A stretch of 64,000 bases of DNA from Hydrogenoanaerobacterium saccharovorans (GCF_016901815.1 NZ_JACSNR010000003.1:124001-188000); one strand, 5' to 3'; positions 8,530 to 16,513 are shown, counted from the first letter of the stretch. Notes: generated by a model not told the origin, from the sequence alone. Translations and numbers: made by a program.

Positions 8530-8841
8530 TCAGTCGTCGATGTGTTCCAGCTTGAACACCACCGGACGGGCGCCGTCATTGCAGCAGGTCAGAATGGTGT
8601 GGTTCACCGCCCAGGAGGGTTCGCCGCCCTGCACCATGGTGAATACATAGGTGCTGATGGCGTTCCAGGCTTCGGAGCAGAAGGGTTTCTGAAAGCGGAG
8701 ATTGAAGAAGCTCTCCCGGTCCACAAGGAACTCGTCCCCCACTTCGAACACCTCACAGGGGACGGTAGCGGGGTCACAGTACCGGGCGATGAGATCGGCA
8801 TAGAGATCCTTTTTCACCACAGTGATCCGGCATTTCGACAT
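8530..8841 (-). CDS. TIGR04076 family protein
   Basis: 103 residues, the length of TIGR04076 proteins. Pattern: CRITVVKK at the N-terminus, ARYCDP, VFEVGDEFLVD, the CSEAWNAI segment and GGEPSW near the end, which matches the family (usually CxI/VTVL..., CPxFExGxEF, P.GFCSWAW). Conserved cysteines suggest a metal or redox role but none is established. It is read together with the DUF1904 gene 3 bases upstream. A weak AGGGGG ribosome site precedes the ATG at 8841. Confidence 0.75.
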   Translation of the reverse strand: MSKCRITVVKKDLYADLIARYCDPATVPCEVFEVGDEFLVDRESFFNLRFQKPFCSEAWNAISTYVFTMVQGGEPSWAVNHTILTCCNDGARPVVFKLEHIDD

Positions 8842-8844
8842 GGG

Positions 8845-9168
8845 TTATTCCCCCTTGTACTCATAGAAATCGTCCATGTCCAGATTCTGATAGATGATCT
8901 CCACCGGTCTGGAGCCCTCAGCCAGCAGCAGGTCAGCCAGAGCTTTGGCAACCTTTTCCTGGAGCTCCTTGGGACGCTGTTTCCACTGGATCACCACCAT
9001 AGCGGACCGGGCATCGGCCTTGCCGCCCCGGAAGAAGGCGACCTCATTGTGTTCGACCACGATCCATTCCTCCGGAACGGCGATAATGGACGCCACAGTT
9101 TCAGCGATCCGGGGAGCCAGAGCGGCGGTTTTTTCCCGGGAAATACCCTTGACAATGACCTGAGGCAT
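8845..9168 (-). CDS. DUF1904 family protein (tautomerase-like fold)
   Basis: 107 residues from ATG 9168, chosen because AAGGAG lies at 9177-9182; a longer frame to 9246 has no ribosome site. The start MPQVIVKGISRE with Pro after the initiator Met resembles 4-oxalocrotonate tautomerase superfamily proteins, and the remainder (EEWIVVEHNEVAFFRGG, VVIQWKQRPKELQEKVA) matches DUF1904. Whether Pro2 is catalytic is unknown. First gene of a two-gene leftward unit with the TIGR04076 gene. Confidence 0.75.
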   Translation of the reverse strand: MPQVIVKGISREKTAALAPRIAETVASIIAVPEEWIVVEHNEVAFFRGGKADARSAMVVIQWKQRPKELQEKVAKALADLLLAEGSRPVEIIYQNLDMDDFYEYKGE

Positions 9169-9256
9169 AAGAAATACTCCTTTCTCAATCGGGTGGAAAA
9201 CGGATAAGTATAGTATATCACAACCGGGACAGATGCGCAAAAACACCGCCTCCGGC

Positions 9257-9285
9257 TTGACAGACCGGGTGGATTCTGGTATGCT
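9257..9285 (+). promoter_or_regulatory. Promoter of the zinc-uptake operon
   Basis: TTGACA (9257-9262), 17-base spacer, TATGCT (9280-9285). The start point would fall inside the adjacent palindrome. Confidence 0.9.
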
Positions 9286-9286
9286 G

Positions 9287-9307
9287 ATTTGCGAATGATT
9301 CGCAAAT
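9287..9307. promoter_or_regulatory. Zur/Fur-type operator palindrome
   Basis: Perfect 10-1-10 inverted repeat ATTTGCGAAT-G-ATTCGCAAAT located directly after the -10 box and before the regulator gene. Size and geometry fit a Fur-family box; position predicts repression by roadblock of transcription initiation. Confidence 0.9.
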
Positions 9308-9323
9308 TGAGGAGGAAACGGAT

Positions 9324-9725
9324 ATGCCGCGTTATACCACCCGTCAGCGGGAAGCCCTGCTGGATTATCTGAGCCATCACCCGGACCAGCCGCTCACGGT
9401 CCGGGAGATCGCCGCCGGTGTGGAGCCGGACGGCGTGAGCCTGAGCGCGGTATACCGGAACCTTGCCGAGCTGGAAGCCGCCGGGCTGATCCGCCGGGAG
9501 AGCCGTCCGGGAAGCCGGGAGGCAGTGGTGCAGTATGTGGGCGCCGAGAACTGCCGGGGCCATCTGCACCTGACCTGTACCCGCTGCGGACGCACCGTGC
9601 ATCTCAGTTCAGCTGCCGCCAGCCTGCTCACCGGCATGGCTGCCGGGGAGGGCTTTTCGCTGGATCTCACCCGCACGGCACTCTATGGGCTCTGTCCCCG
9701 GTGCCGGCAGGAGGTGCAGCCATGA
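9324..9725 (+). CDS. zur: Fur-family transcriptional regulator, probable zinc regulator Zur
   Basis: 133 residues, full-length for Fur proteins. The winged helix is in the first 80 residues (TTRQREALLDYLSHHP, LSAVYRNLAELEAAGLIRR recognition helix). The dimerisation/metal part has CRGHLHLTCTRCG and CPRCRQE; the two CxxC pairs form the structural zinc site and the HLH residues belong to the sensory site. Zur is preferred over Fur/PerR because the next genes are a ZnuABC importer. It lies behind a palindrome that overlaps its own promoter, implying autoregulation. RBS GAGGA; the stop overlaps the next ATG (ATGA). Confidence 0.88.
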   Translation: MPRYTTRQREALLDYLSHHPDQPLTVREIAAGVEPDGVSLSAVYRNLAELEAAGLIRRESRPGSREAVVQYVGAENCRGHLHLTCTRCGRTVHLSSAAASLLTGMAAGEGFSLDLTRTALYGLCPRCRQEVQP

Positions 9726-10060
9726 CCCGGCTGTCCCATCTGCCCCGCCTTTGCCGGCTGGATCGACTGTCTGTCCGTTCCAAGCGGCTGGCGGCTTTGC
9801 TGGCAGCGGTGCTGCTCACCCTCTCGCTGGTGACCCTGCCTCTCTTTGCCGCCGCCGAGCAGAACCATGCCTGTGCCCGGGAACACTGTGCCATCTGTGC
9901 CCAGTACCAGCAGCTGCGCCAGAGCACCGGAGCCGCTCCGGCTCCGGCAGCGGAACCTCCGGCATTGCCCCGTCCCCGGCGAACAGCGGTCTCTCTCCTG
10001 TCCGACGGGAGCCGGACTGCCCTGTCGCCGGTGATGCTCCGGGACAAGCTCTCCTGCTGA
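9722..10060 (+). CDS. Small exported His/Cys-motif protein of the zinc operon
   Basis: 112 residues from ATG 9722, overlapping the zur stop by 4 bases. A basic N-terminus is followed by a strong hydrophobic segment (AALLAAVLLTLSLVTLPLFA, about residues 24-43), then HACAREHCAICAQY, a H-x-C-x(4)-C-x(2)-C cluster just outside the membrane, and a Pro/Ala-rich tail. The location between zur and znuA and the thiol/His cluster suggest extracytoplasmic zinc handling. I cannot name a characterised family. Coupled translation with zur makes it a real gene with fair confidence. Confidence 0.7.
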   Translation: MTRLSHLPRLCRLDRLSVRSKRLAALLAAVLLTLSLVTLPLFAAAEQNHACAREHCAICAQYQQLRQSTGAAPAPAAEPPALPRPRRTAVSLLSDGSRTALSPVMLRDKLSC

Positions 10061-10083
10061 GTCCTGGCCCATACGCCAGCCAA

Positions 10084-10140
10084 GAGGCCTGCCGCAAGTT
10101 CCCGGAAGGGACGCCATGCGGCAGGACCCCCGGCCTTTTT
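10084..10140 (+). terminator. Intra-operon hairpin/attenuator before znuA
   Basis: Perfect 9-bp stem CCTGCCGCA / TGCGGCAGG (10088-10125) inside an outer GGCC/GGCC pair, followed by five T at 10136-10140. No promoter was seen between it and znuA, so it likely acts as a partial terminator or processing site. Confidence 0.55.
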
Positions 10141-10196
10141 CTGTCTTTTGCGGGGAGGGCCGGGCGAGGACCAGCCATCAGGCAAGGAGAATTTTT

Positions 10197-11171
10197 ATGA
10201 AAAAGTATATGTTGGCCCTGGGACTGAGCCTGCTCACCGTCCTGGGACTGTTCACCGGCTGTTCCCCGAAGGCCGAAACGGCTTCGGGTTCGGACAGTCT
10301 GAAGATTGTTGCCACCATCTTCCCGGAATACGACTGGGTGCGTCAGGTGCTCGGCGACCGGGCCGGGGAGGTGCAGCTCACCCTGCTGCTTGACAGCGGT
10401 ACGGACCTGCACAGCTATCAGCCCACAGCGGCGGATATGCTCACCATCGGGGAGTGTGACCTGTTTCTCTACAACGGCGGGGAATCGGATGCCTGGGTGG
10501 AACGGGTGCTTGCCACCGCCGCCAATCCCGACCGCCGCACCCTCAGTGTGATGGAAGTGCTGGGGGATTCGGTGCTGGAGGAGGAAGTTGTGGAGGGTAT
10601 GCAGGAGGAAGAGGACCACGACCATGCCGAAGGCGAAGCCCATGAGGAGGAAGCGGACGAGCATGTATGGCTTTCGCTGCGCAATGCCCGGACCGCCTGT
10701 GCGGAGATTGCCCGGGTACTGGGCGAACTGGACCCGGACCATGCGGCTGAGTACCAGGCCAACGCGGAGAACTATATGGCAGAGCTGGAGGCGCTGGACG
10801 GGGAATATACCGCTCTGGCGGAGAATGCGGCCCGCAGGACGGTGCTGGTAGGGGATCGTTTCCCGTTCCGGTACCTGATGGACGACTATGGCCTGGAGTA
10901 TTATGCGGCTTTTTCGGGCTGTTCAGCGGAGACCGAAGCCAGCTTTGAAACCATCGCTTTCCTGTCGGGCAAGACCGAGGAACTGGCGCTGCCCTGTATT
11001 CTCACCACCGAGAGTCCTCAGCCGGGGGTAGCGGAGACCATCCGCTCCAATACGGCATCGGGGGATCAGACGATCCTGCGGCTGGATTCGATGCAGTCGG
11101 CAGGGACAGGGGACAACTACCTGGATATTATGAAGGAAAATCTGGAGGTACTGCGGCAGGCACTGGCCTGA
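10197..11171 (+). CDS. znuA: Zinc ABC transporter substrate-binding lipoprotein ZnuA
   Basis: 324 residues from ATG 10197 with AAGGAG at 10183-10188. Lipoprotein signal with lipobox LFTGC near residue 20. Cluster A-1/A-9 solute-binding protein: KIVATIFPEYDWVRQVLG at the start of the mature domain, and a flexible acidic His-rich loop (EEEDHDHAEGEAHEEEADEH) around residues 138-160 just before VWLSLRNA, the signature of zinc-specific ZnuA/AdcA proteins. DRFPFRYLMDDYGL contains further ligand-region residues. The canonical first ligand His is less evident than usual (DLHSYQPT supplies one). It delivers Zn2+ to ZnuB in the membrane. Confidence 0.92.
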   Translation: MKKYMLALGLSLLTVLGLFTGCSPKAETASGSDSLKIVATIFPEYDWVRQVLGDRAGEVQLTLLLDSGTDLHSYQPTAADMLTIGECDLFLYNGGESDAWVERVLATAANPDRRTLSVMEVLGDSVLEEEVVEGMQEEEDHDHAEGEAHEEEADEHVWLSLRNARTACAEIARVLGELDPDHAAEYQANAENYMAELEALDGEYTALAENAARRTVLVGDRFPFRYLMDDYGLEYYAAFSGCSAETEASFETIAFLSGKTEELALPCILTTESPQPGVAETIRSNTASGDQTILRLDSMQSAGTGDNYLDIMKENLEVLRQALA

Positions 11172-11199
11172 TCCCGCAGGCAAGGGAAGGAATGATACA

Positions 11200-11910
11200 A
11201 TGGCACAGCTTGTCTGTGAGGAGCTGACCCTGGGCTATGACCGTCCGATCCTGACGGGACTGAGCTTTGAGGTAAATGCCGGGGATTATCTGTTTATCCT
11301 CGGGGAAAACGGTGCAGGCAAAAGCACCCTGATGAAAACAGTTCTGGGACTGATTCCGCCGCTGGCGGGGAAGATCACCCGGGGTGAGGGACTCTCGGCG
11401 GGGAAGATCGGGTATCTGCCCCAGCAGACCCGGGCCCAGCGGGATTTTCCGGCGTCGGTGCGGGAGGTAGTGCAGTCGGGCTGTCTGGGCAGACGCCGGG
11501 GACTGCGCGCGTTCTATTCCGCCGGGGAAAAAGCCCGGGCGGCACAGGCTATGGAACGCATGGGCATCACTCCGCTGGCGGACCGGTGTTACCGGGAGCT
11601 TTCGGGCGGACAGCAGCAGCGGGTTTTGCTGGCACGGGCGCTCTGTGCGGCGGATTCCATGCTGCTCTGTGATGAGCCGGTCACCGGCCTGGACCCGGCA
11701 GCCACCGAGGAGCTCTATCATGTGATGGACGAGCTCAACCGCAGGGACGGCATGACCGTGGTGATGATCTCCCATGATCCGGCGGCAGCCCTGCGGTATG
11801 CCAGCCATATCCTCTATCTGGGAGAGCCGGTGTATTACGGCACCCGGGAGGGCTTCCTTGCCACCGGGGCCGGACAGATCTATTCCGGAAGGGGGAACCG
11901 TCCATGCTGA
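11200..11910 (+). CDS. znuC: Zinc ABC transporter ATP-binding protein ZnuC
   Basis: 236 residues. Walker A GENGAGKST (about residues 36-44), Q-loop YLPQQ, signature LSGGQQQR, Walker B LLCDEPVTGLD and H-loop MISHDP are all present. The family energises metal import together with ZnuB. RBS GGAAGGA; its stop overlaps the ATG of znuB by 7 bases. Confidence 0.95.
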   Translation: MAQLVCEELTLGYDRPILTGLSFEVNAGDYLFILGENGAGKSTLMKTVLGLIPPLAGKITRGEGLSAGKIGYLPQQTRAQRDFPASVREVVQSGCLGRRRGLRAFYSAGEKARAAQAMERMGITPLADRCYRELSGGQQQRVLLARALCAADSMLLCDEPVTGLDPAATEELYHVMDELNRRDGMTVVMISHDPAAALRYASHILYLGEPVYYGTREGFLATGAGQIYSGRGNRPC

Positions 11911-12761
11911 TGACCCTGCCTGAGATGTGGGATTTTCTCAGCCTCTATCTTCAGTACAGCTTTGTGCAGCGGGCGATGATTGTCACCGTGCTGGTGGCGC
12001 TCTGTTCGGCGCTGCTGGGCGTGACCCTGGTGCTGCGGCGGTTCTCCTTTATCGGGGACGGCCTTTCCCATGTGGCCTTCGGCGCCATGGCAGTGGCGGC
12101 AGTGCTGAACCTCGCCAGTGAACTGCCCCTGGTGCTGGCAGTGACGGTGATCTGTGCCGTACTGCTGCTGCGCACCGGCCAGAACGCAAAGATCATGGGT
12201 GATGCCGCCATGGCAATGGTGTCGGTGGGGGCACTGGCTATCGGCTACCTGCTGATGAATATCTTCTCCTCCTCCACCAACCTCGCCGGCGATGTGTGTA
12301 CCACCCTGTTCGGCTCCACTTCCATCCTCACCCTCACCGAGTGGGAGGTCTGGCTCTGTGTGGGTCTGGCAGTGGCAGTCACCCTGCTCTTTGTGCTGTT
12401 CTATCATCAGATCTTTGCGGTCACCTTTGATGAGAACTTCGCCGCCGCCACCGGGGTGCGCACCGGCATGGTCAACCTGCTGCTGGCAGTGGTCACCGCT
12501 GTGGTCATCGTCCTGGCTATGAACCTGGTGGGCTCGCTGCTCATCTCGGCACTGGTCATCTTCCCGGCTGTGTCCGCCATGCGGGTCTACCGCAGCTTCA
12601 GGGCAGTTACCCTCTGCGCGGCAGTGCTGTCGGTGGTGTGTGCCTTCCTGGGCCTGATCCTCTCCATTCTGTTCGGTACCCCGGTGGGGTCCACCATTGT
12701 GGCAGTGGATCTGGCAGCCTTCGGGCTGTTCTCCCTGGCAGGCCGCATCCGGAGGGCTTAG
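11904..12761 (+). CDS. znuB: Zinc ABC transporter permease ZnuB
   Basis: 285 residues with about eight hydrophobic segments. Matches the ABC-3 family: LRRFSFIGDGLSHVAFGA near residue 45, HQIFAVTFDENFAAATGV (about 160-178) and MNLVGSLLISALVIFPAVSAM near 205-225 are the hallmark segments. It overlaps znuC and is followed 3 bases later by a lipoprotein gene. Confidence 0.94.
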   Translation: MLMTLPEMWDFLSLYLQYSFVQRAMIVTVLVALCSALLGVTLVLRRFSFIGDGLSHVAFGAMAVAAVLNLASELPLVLAVTVICAVLLLRTGQNAKIMGDAAMAMVSVGALAIGYLLMNIFSSSTNLAGDVCTTLFGSTSILTLTEWEVWLCVGLAVAVTLLFVLFYHQIFAVTFDENFAAATGVRTGMVNLLLAVVTAVVIVLAMNLVGSLLISALVIFPAVSAMRVYRSFRAVTLCAAVLSVVCAFLGLILSILFGTPVGSTIVAVDLAAFGLFSLAGRIRRA

Positions 12762-12764
12762 TCC

Positions 12765-13286
12765 ATGGGCCGGGTTATCGGGGCCCTGCTGCTGACCGTC
12801 CTGCTGCTCACCGGCTGTGCCCGGGAAGAGCCGCTCTCCAGCAGTCAGCCAGAGCCTTCCGCCCAGAGTTCCTCCCGGTCCGGACCGGTAGCGGAGGAAC
12901 CTTCTTCCCAGCCGGAGAGCCAGTCCGAAGCCTCCTCCGATACAGAGGCTGCGGAGGTGGATCTCACCGGCATGAGCAGTACCATGGTTTTTGCGGAGGT
13001 CTACAATATGATGGTGGAGCCGGAGAGCTATGAGGGCAAAACGGTGCGCATGCAGGGGGAGCTGGTGAGCTACCCTCACCCCTTCACCGGGGAGGACTGT
13101 CATGCGGTTATCGTCAAGGACGCCCTGGCCTGCTGTGCCCAGGGGTTCCAGTTCCAGCCGGCGGAGGGGGTCACCCTGCCCGCGGACGGCGCCGAGGTGA
13201 CGGTCACCGGGATCTATACCCTGGACGAGTCGCTGATGGATCAGGGGATTATGATGAGCTATCTGGCAGAATGTGCCGTGGAATAG
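12765..13286 (+). CDS. Lipoprotein of the zinc operon (possible OB-fold domain)
   Basis: 173 residues. Lipobox LLTGC near residue 16, then a Ser/Glu/Pro-rich linker (about 20-65) and a compact C-terminal domain: MVEPESYEGKTVRMQGELVS, CHAVIVKDALACCAQGFQF, and VTVTGIYTLDE, whose beta-rich pattern and internal CxxC-like ACCA segment resemble OB-fold lipoproteins seen beside metal transporters. It probably sits on the outer face of the membrane near ZnuAB. Function unproven. Last gene before the operon terminator. Confidence 0.75.
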   Translation: MGRVIGALLLTVLLLTGCAREEPLSSSQPEPSAQSSSRSGPVAEEPSSQPESQSEASSDTEAAEVDLTGMSSTMVFAEVYNMMVEPESYEGKTVRMQGELVSYPHPFTGEDCHAVIVKDALACCAQGFQFQPAEGVTLPADGAEVTVTGIYTLDESLMDQGIMMSYLAECAVE

Positions 13287-13296
13287 CCGGAATAAG

Positions 13297-13326
13297 AAAA
13301 CGCAGAGGAATATCCTCTGCGTTTTT
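13297..13326. terminator. Bidirectional terminator after the zinc operon
   Basis: AAAACGCAGAGGA / TCCTCTGCGTTTT inverted repeat followed by T6; also serves the leftward gene ending at 13352. Confidence 0.9.
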
Positions 13327-13351
13327 TGCGTTCTGTATAGGGATTTGGGGG

Positions 13352-13606
13352 TCAGTTCCGGCAGAGCGCCGAGAGAATCGCATAGATATAGGACGACCCC
13401 CGGACCAGGCTGCTGATCTGTCCTGGGCCGGACAACGGCATCTGTTGAAAGGCCTTTTCAAAATCGGCCCGGGAGAGCTGGTAGCGGGTACGGCTGGGGA
13501 TTATGGTATTCCCCTGCACTGTGTAGCGCAGTTCCTTGCCCCGCACCGTGTAAAAGACCTGTCCCTCATGTGCTTTGATCTGTTCCCAGAGTTCCGGAAA
13601 TTCCAT
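13352..13606 (-). CDS. Hypothetical 84-residue protein
   Basis: Start ATG 13606 is set by AGGAGG at 13615-13620; the longer frame to 13888 is a shadow of the neighbouring lipoprotein gene. Sequence features: MEFPELWEQIKAHEGQVFYT, VRGKELRYTVQGNTIIPSRT, LSRADFEKAFQ and SGPGQISSLVRGSSYIYAIL. The final SGPG...VRGSSYIYAIL block looks strongly conserved, as in small clostridial proteins of unknown function. No signal peptide. It overlaps the upstream lipoprotein by 41 bases in another frame, which is unusually long. Confidence 0.7.
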   Translation of the reverse strand: MEFPELWEQIKAHEGQVFYTVRGKELRYTVQGNTIIPSRTRYQLSRADFEKAFQQMPLSGPGQISSLVRGSSYIYAILSALCRN

Positions 13607-13937
13607 GGCAGTTTCCTCCTTTGGCTGGCGGGGTTTTGCCTGTGCTGCGGTAGTACAGGATCTCCTCCCCGTCCTCCGCAGGTTCCGCCGGGAGTTCCGG
13701 CTCCTGAGGCTCAGAGGGCTTTTCCGGCACAGGACCGGTGGGTTCAGCGGGCTTGGTTCCCTCCTCCTCCGGCATGGGCTTTTCCGGGGAAACAGGCTGT
13801 ACCGGGGGTTCTTCCGGCTGTTCCTGACCCACAGCGGATTTGGGGTCGGGATCTCCGGCAGCGGGACCCGGTTCCGGGGTACAGGCACAGAGGGTCAGGC
13901 AGAGCGCCAGACCAAGCATCAGACGGCAGAGTTTCAT
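13566..13937 (-). CDS. Pro/Glu-rich lipoprotein
   Basis: 123 residues. Lipoprotein signal with LTLCAC lipobox near residue 19, then an almost entirely Pro/Glu-rich extended region (about 25-95) as in cell-wall-spanning linkers, and a short end EILYYRSTGKTPPA. No catalytic domain is visible. RBS AGGAGGTG immediately upstream of ATG 13937. Its 3' end runs 41 bases into the next gene. Could be a surface spacer protein; unknown function. Confidence 0.7.
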   Translation of the reverse strand: MKLCRLMLGLALCLTLCACTPEPGPAAGDPDPKSAVGQEQPEEPPVQPVSPEKPMPEEEGTKPAEPTGPVPEKPSEPQEPELPAEPAEDGEEILYYRSTGKTPPAKGGNCHGISGTLGTDQST

Positions 13938-14079
13938 AAAACAGCACCTCCTGACAGTAGTACAGTTTCAGTATGGCATGTCTGGAAGGGATTTACAAGC
14001 GCACCGGGGATTTTTCGGCAGAACCGCCGGGGCGCAGACCGAAAATTTGGGCGGTTTTCTGTATTTTGAGTGGAGGCAG

Positions 14080-14108
14080 TTGATTCCCCGGGAAAATCCC
14101 CCTATAAT
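14080..14108 (+). promoter_or_regulatory. Promoter of the M20 dipeptidase gene
   Basis: TTGATT (14080-14085), 17-base spacer, TATAAT (14103-14108), followed by AAGGAGGG and ATG 14146. Confidence 0.85.
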
Positions 14109-14145
14109 GGAAGGTAAGAAACAATCCTTCAAGGAGGGACAGAAT

Positions 14146-15549
14146 ATGATGAATCACAGATGGATCGAAGAGCATGTGGATGCTTTTATTGCCGACAACC
14201 GGGAGGCACTGATCCGGGATCTCAAGACAGTCATTGACATTGACAGCGTGGAAGCGCCGGCAGAGCCCAATGCCCCCTATGGTCCGGGCGTGCGCAAGGC
14301 ACTGGATGCCGCTCTGGAGATTGCCCGGAACCTGGGGCTTGAAGCCGGGGAATGCGATGGATATATGGGTTATGCCGATGTGAAGGGTGTGAGCGAAACC
14401 CAGCTTGCCACCATTGCGCACCTGGATGTAGTGCCTGCGGGCAATGGCTGGAACAGCGATCCCTTTGGCATGATCGAAAAGGACGGCTGGCTGATCGGAC
14501 GGGGCGTCAGTGATGACAAGGGCCCGGCTCTGCTGACTTTGTATATGGCAAAGTTCTTCAAGGAGTACTGCGACCAGACCGGTGAGACCCTTCCCTATAC
14601 CCTGCGGGTCCTGCTGGGCTGCAGTGAGGAAACCGGTATGACCGATGTGGATTACTATCTGGAGCGGAACCCCATGCCGGCCTTCTGTTTCACACCCGAT
14701 GCCGACTTCCCGGTGGGCTATGGTGAAAAGGGCGGTTTTGGCGGTGCCTTTGTGAGCCGGAAGCTCTCGGGCAATCTCCGGGACTTTGCGGGCGGTGTAG
14801 CCGGCAATGTGGTGCCCGACCGTGCTTCGGCGCTGGTGAAGGCAGACATCGCCGCTCTTCAGGAAACCGAGAATGTGAAGATCGCTGCCGAGGGTGACTG
14901 TGTACGCATCACCGGTTATGGCATCGGCGGACATGCCTCCAAGCCTCAGGGCACCGTGAATGCCATCGGCCTGGTGGTAAACTACCTGCTGGACAATCAC
15001 CTCTGCACGCCGGAGGAGGAGACCTATCTCTTGATGCTGCGCACACTGCTGTCCTGCACCGATGGTTCGTCCTTTGGCATTGCCTGTCAGGACGAGGTCT
15101 TTGACCCGCTGACCTGCATCGGCGGCACCATTTCCATGACCGATGGTGTCCTGCGCCAGACCATTGATGTGCGGTTCCCCACCTGCATCACCGGAGAGAA
15201 GCTCATCGAAAAGAGCAAGGCTCTGGCAGCCACCGGCGAGGCGGAGTTTATTCCCAGCCGGGTGAACAAGCCCTTCTATATCCACCCCGAGTCCCCGGCC
15301 ATTGATGTGCTGATGAATGCCTATCGCAGCGTGACCGGCAGTGACAAGAAGCCCTTTACCATGGGTGGCGGCACCTATGCCCGTCATTTTGCCAATGCGG
15401 TGAGCTTCGGCCCGGACGACGATGCCGAGAAGCCCGACTTTGTGGGCAGCATGCACGGTGCCAATGAGGGCGTGAACACCGAGTTCATGCTGAGTGCTCT
15501 GAAGATCTATATTCTGGCGATGGCAGGTCTGATGGATCTCACCTTCTGA
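14146..15549 (+). CDS. M20 family dipeptidase (PepV/Sapep-like)
   Basis: 467 residues from ATG 14146 (AAGGAGG at 14131-14137); an upstream in-frame ATG at 13840 is unsupported. Motifs: TIAHLDVVPAGNGWNSDPF (metal His/Asp), GRGVSDDKGPALLTLYMAK (bridging Asp), LLGCSEETGMTDVDYY (catalytic Glu and ligand Glu), and the C-terminal GGGTYARHFANAVSFGP with the last metal His. These match PepV-type cytosolic two-zinc dipeptidases that release amino acids from dipeptides such as carnosine-type substrates. Monocistronic: own promoter and terminator. Confidence 0.92.
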   Translation: MMNHRWIEEHVDAFIADNREALIRDLKTVIDIDSVEAPAEPNAPYGPGVRKALDAALEIARNLGLEAGECDGYMGYADVKGVSETQLATIAHLDVVPAGNGWNSDPFGMIEKDGWLIGRGVSDDKGPALLTLYMAKFFKEYCDQTGETLPYTLRVLLGCSEETGMTDVDYYLERNPMPAFCFTPDADFPVGYGEKGGFGGAFVSRKLSGNLRDFAGGVAGNVVPDRASALVKADIAALQETENVKIAAEGDCVRITGYGIGGHASKPQGTVNAIGLVVNYLLDNHLCTPEEETYLLMLRTLLSCTDGSSFGIACQDEVFDPLTCIGGTISMTDGVLRQTIDVRFPTCITGEKLIEKSKALAATGEAEFIPSRVNKPFYIHPESPAIDVLMNAYRSVTGSDKKPFTMGGGTYARHFANAVSFGPDDDAEKPDFVGSMHGANEGVNTEFMLSALKIYILAMAGLMDLTF

Positions 15550-15567
15550 CCCCATACCGCGCAAAAT

Positions 15568-15601
15568 AAAAAAGGAGGCTGGAATCCAGCCTCCTTTTTT
15601 A
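15568..15601. terminator. Bidirectional terminator
   Basis: AAAAAAGGAGGCTGG / CCAGCCTCCTTTTTT inverted repeat between converging genes. Confidence 0.9.
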
Positions 15602-16513
15602 TTCCTCCGGCCAGTACCGGATATATTGTTCATAGATGTCCGGGTGGACAATCTCCGCCAGTTCCTCCCGGGAGATGCCGAAGTCCCGGAGAAGGTCATA
15701 GACTGTTTTTCCTCCGGAGCGGTTCTCTCCCCGGAGCCAGGCTTCAAAGGCATCACTGCCAATATAGTTGATCAGCCGGATATCCACATAGCCGCCGTGC
15801 TCGATGATCTCCTGATCGCTGGGAACACGCCAGGCCAGGAAGGAATTGGGGTCCGTGGCAGCCTCCTGGGCATAGGGTATGATGAATTCCAGCAGTTCCT
15901 GGTCGGTGATGCCGAAGTCCTCGATCAGGTCAGGTACCACCCAGTCCTCACTCCAGGGATTGCTCCAGGCTACCGCGTCCCAGGCGTTTTCCTGGGTCTG
16001 AATCCAGGCCTCCACCTCCTCGCTGCCAAGATACCGGCAGAAGGCAGCATAGAGCATCATTCGGTTTTCCTCCAGCAGAGCCTGTATCAGTCCGGCGGTG
16101 TCCTCCTCCGGGGGCAGGAGCGATGCCAGGTCGGCATTGGCGCCCTTTCCCAGCAGCCAGAGCCATTGGGTCCAGCCGGGACGCCCTCTGAGAAGCTCCT
16201 CATCAGGCCAGTACCGGATATACTGCTCATAGATGTCCGGTTGGACAATCTCTGCCAGTTCTTCCCGGGAGATGCCGAAGTCCCCGAGAAACTGATACAC
16301 ACCGGGCCGCAGCTGGGCAGTCACCCACTGTTCATAGGTCTCTGTTCCCACATAGTCGATGAGTGCGCTGTCGAAGTAAGCCCCTTCCTCCAAGACATCG
16401 CCATAGTATTCCCGGCGCTGGAGGCTGGTCAGGGCAGTGTCCGCCTGCCGGGGCAGGGCAGCGGCAGAGACCAGAGCCGCAAGGGTGCAGAGCAGCGCTG
16501 CAAAAGGCTGCAT
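15599..16513 (-). CDS. Exported protein with three internal repeats, function unknown
   Basis: 304 residues. The N-terminus (MQPFAALLCTLAALVSAAAL) is a signal peptide. The rest is three units of roughly 80-100 residues, each with the pattern LI.Y(V/I)G...(Y/F)E.W followed by (I/L)..DFGI(S/T)..EL.E.I. Units one and three share the near-identical stretch FGISREELAEIV(Q/H)PDIYEQ and also YIRYWP(D/E)E, the latter ending the protein. Trp/Tyr/Glu-rich helical repeats without cysteine or catalytic signature suggest a secreted binding or scaffold protein. RBS AAGGGAAG upstream. No known family recognised. Confidence 0.75.
   Translation of the reverse strand: MQPFAALLCTLAALVSAAALPRQADTALTSLQRREYYGDVLEEGAYFDSALIDYVGTETYEQWVTAQLRPGVYQFLGDFGISREELAEIVQPDIYEQYIRYWPDEELLRGRPGWTQWLWLLGKGANADLASLLPPEEDTAGLIQALLEENRMMLYAAFCRYLGSEEVEAWIQTQENAWDAVAWSNPWSEDWVVPDLIEDFGITDQELLEFIIPYAQEAATDPNSFLAWRVPSDQEIIEHGGYVDIRLINYIGSDAFEAWLRGENRSGGKTVYDLLRDFGISREELAEIVHPDIYEQYIRYWPEE
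15611..16289 (-). repeat. Intragenic direct repeat in the exported repeat protein
   Basis: About 80 bases at 15611-15690 and 16208-16288 are close to 90% identical by eye, coding the DFGISREELAEIV block. Confidence 0.8.

Noticed and set aside
13566-13606. Frameshift between the Pro-rich lipoprotein and the 84-residue protein
   Set aside because: Both have strong ribosome sites and natural ends; a 41-base overlap explains the arrangement without a sequence error.
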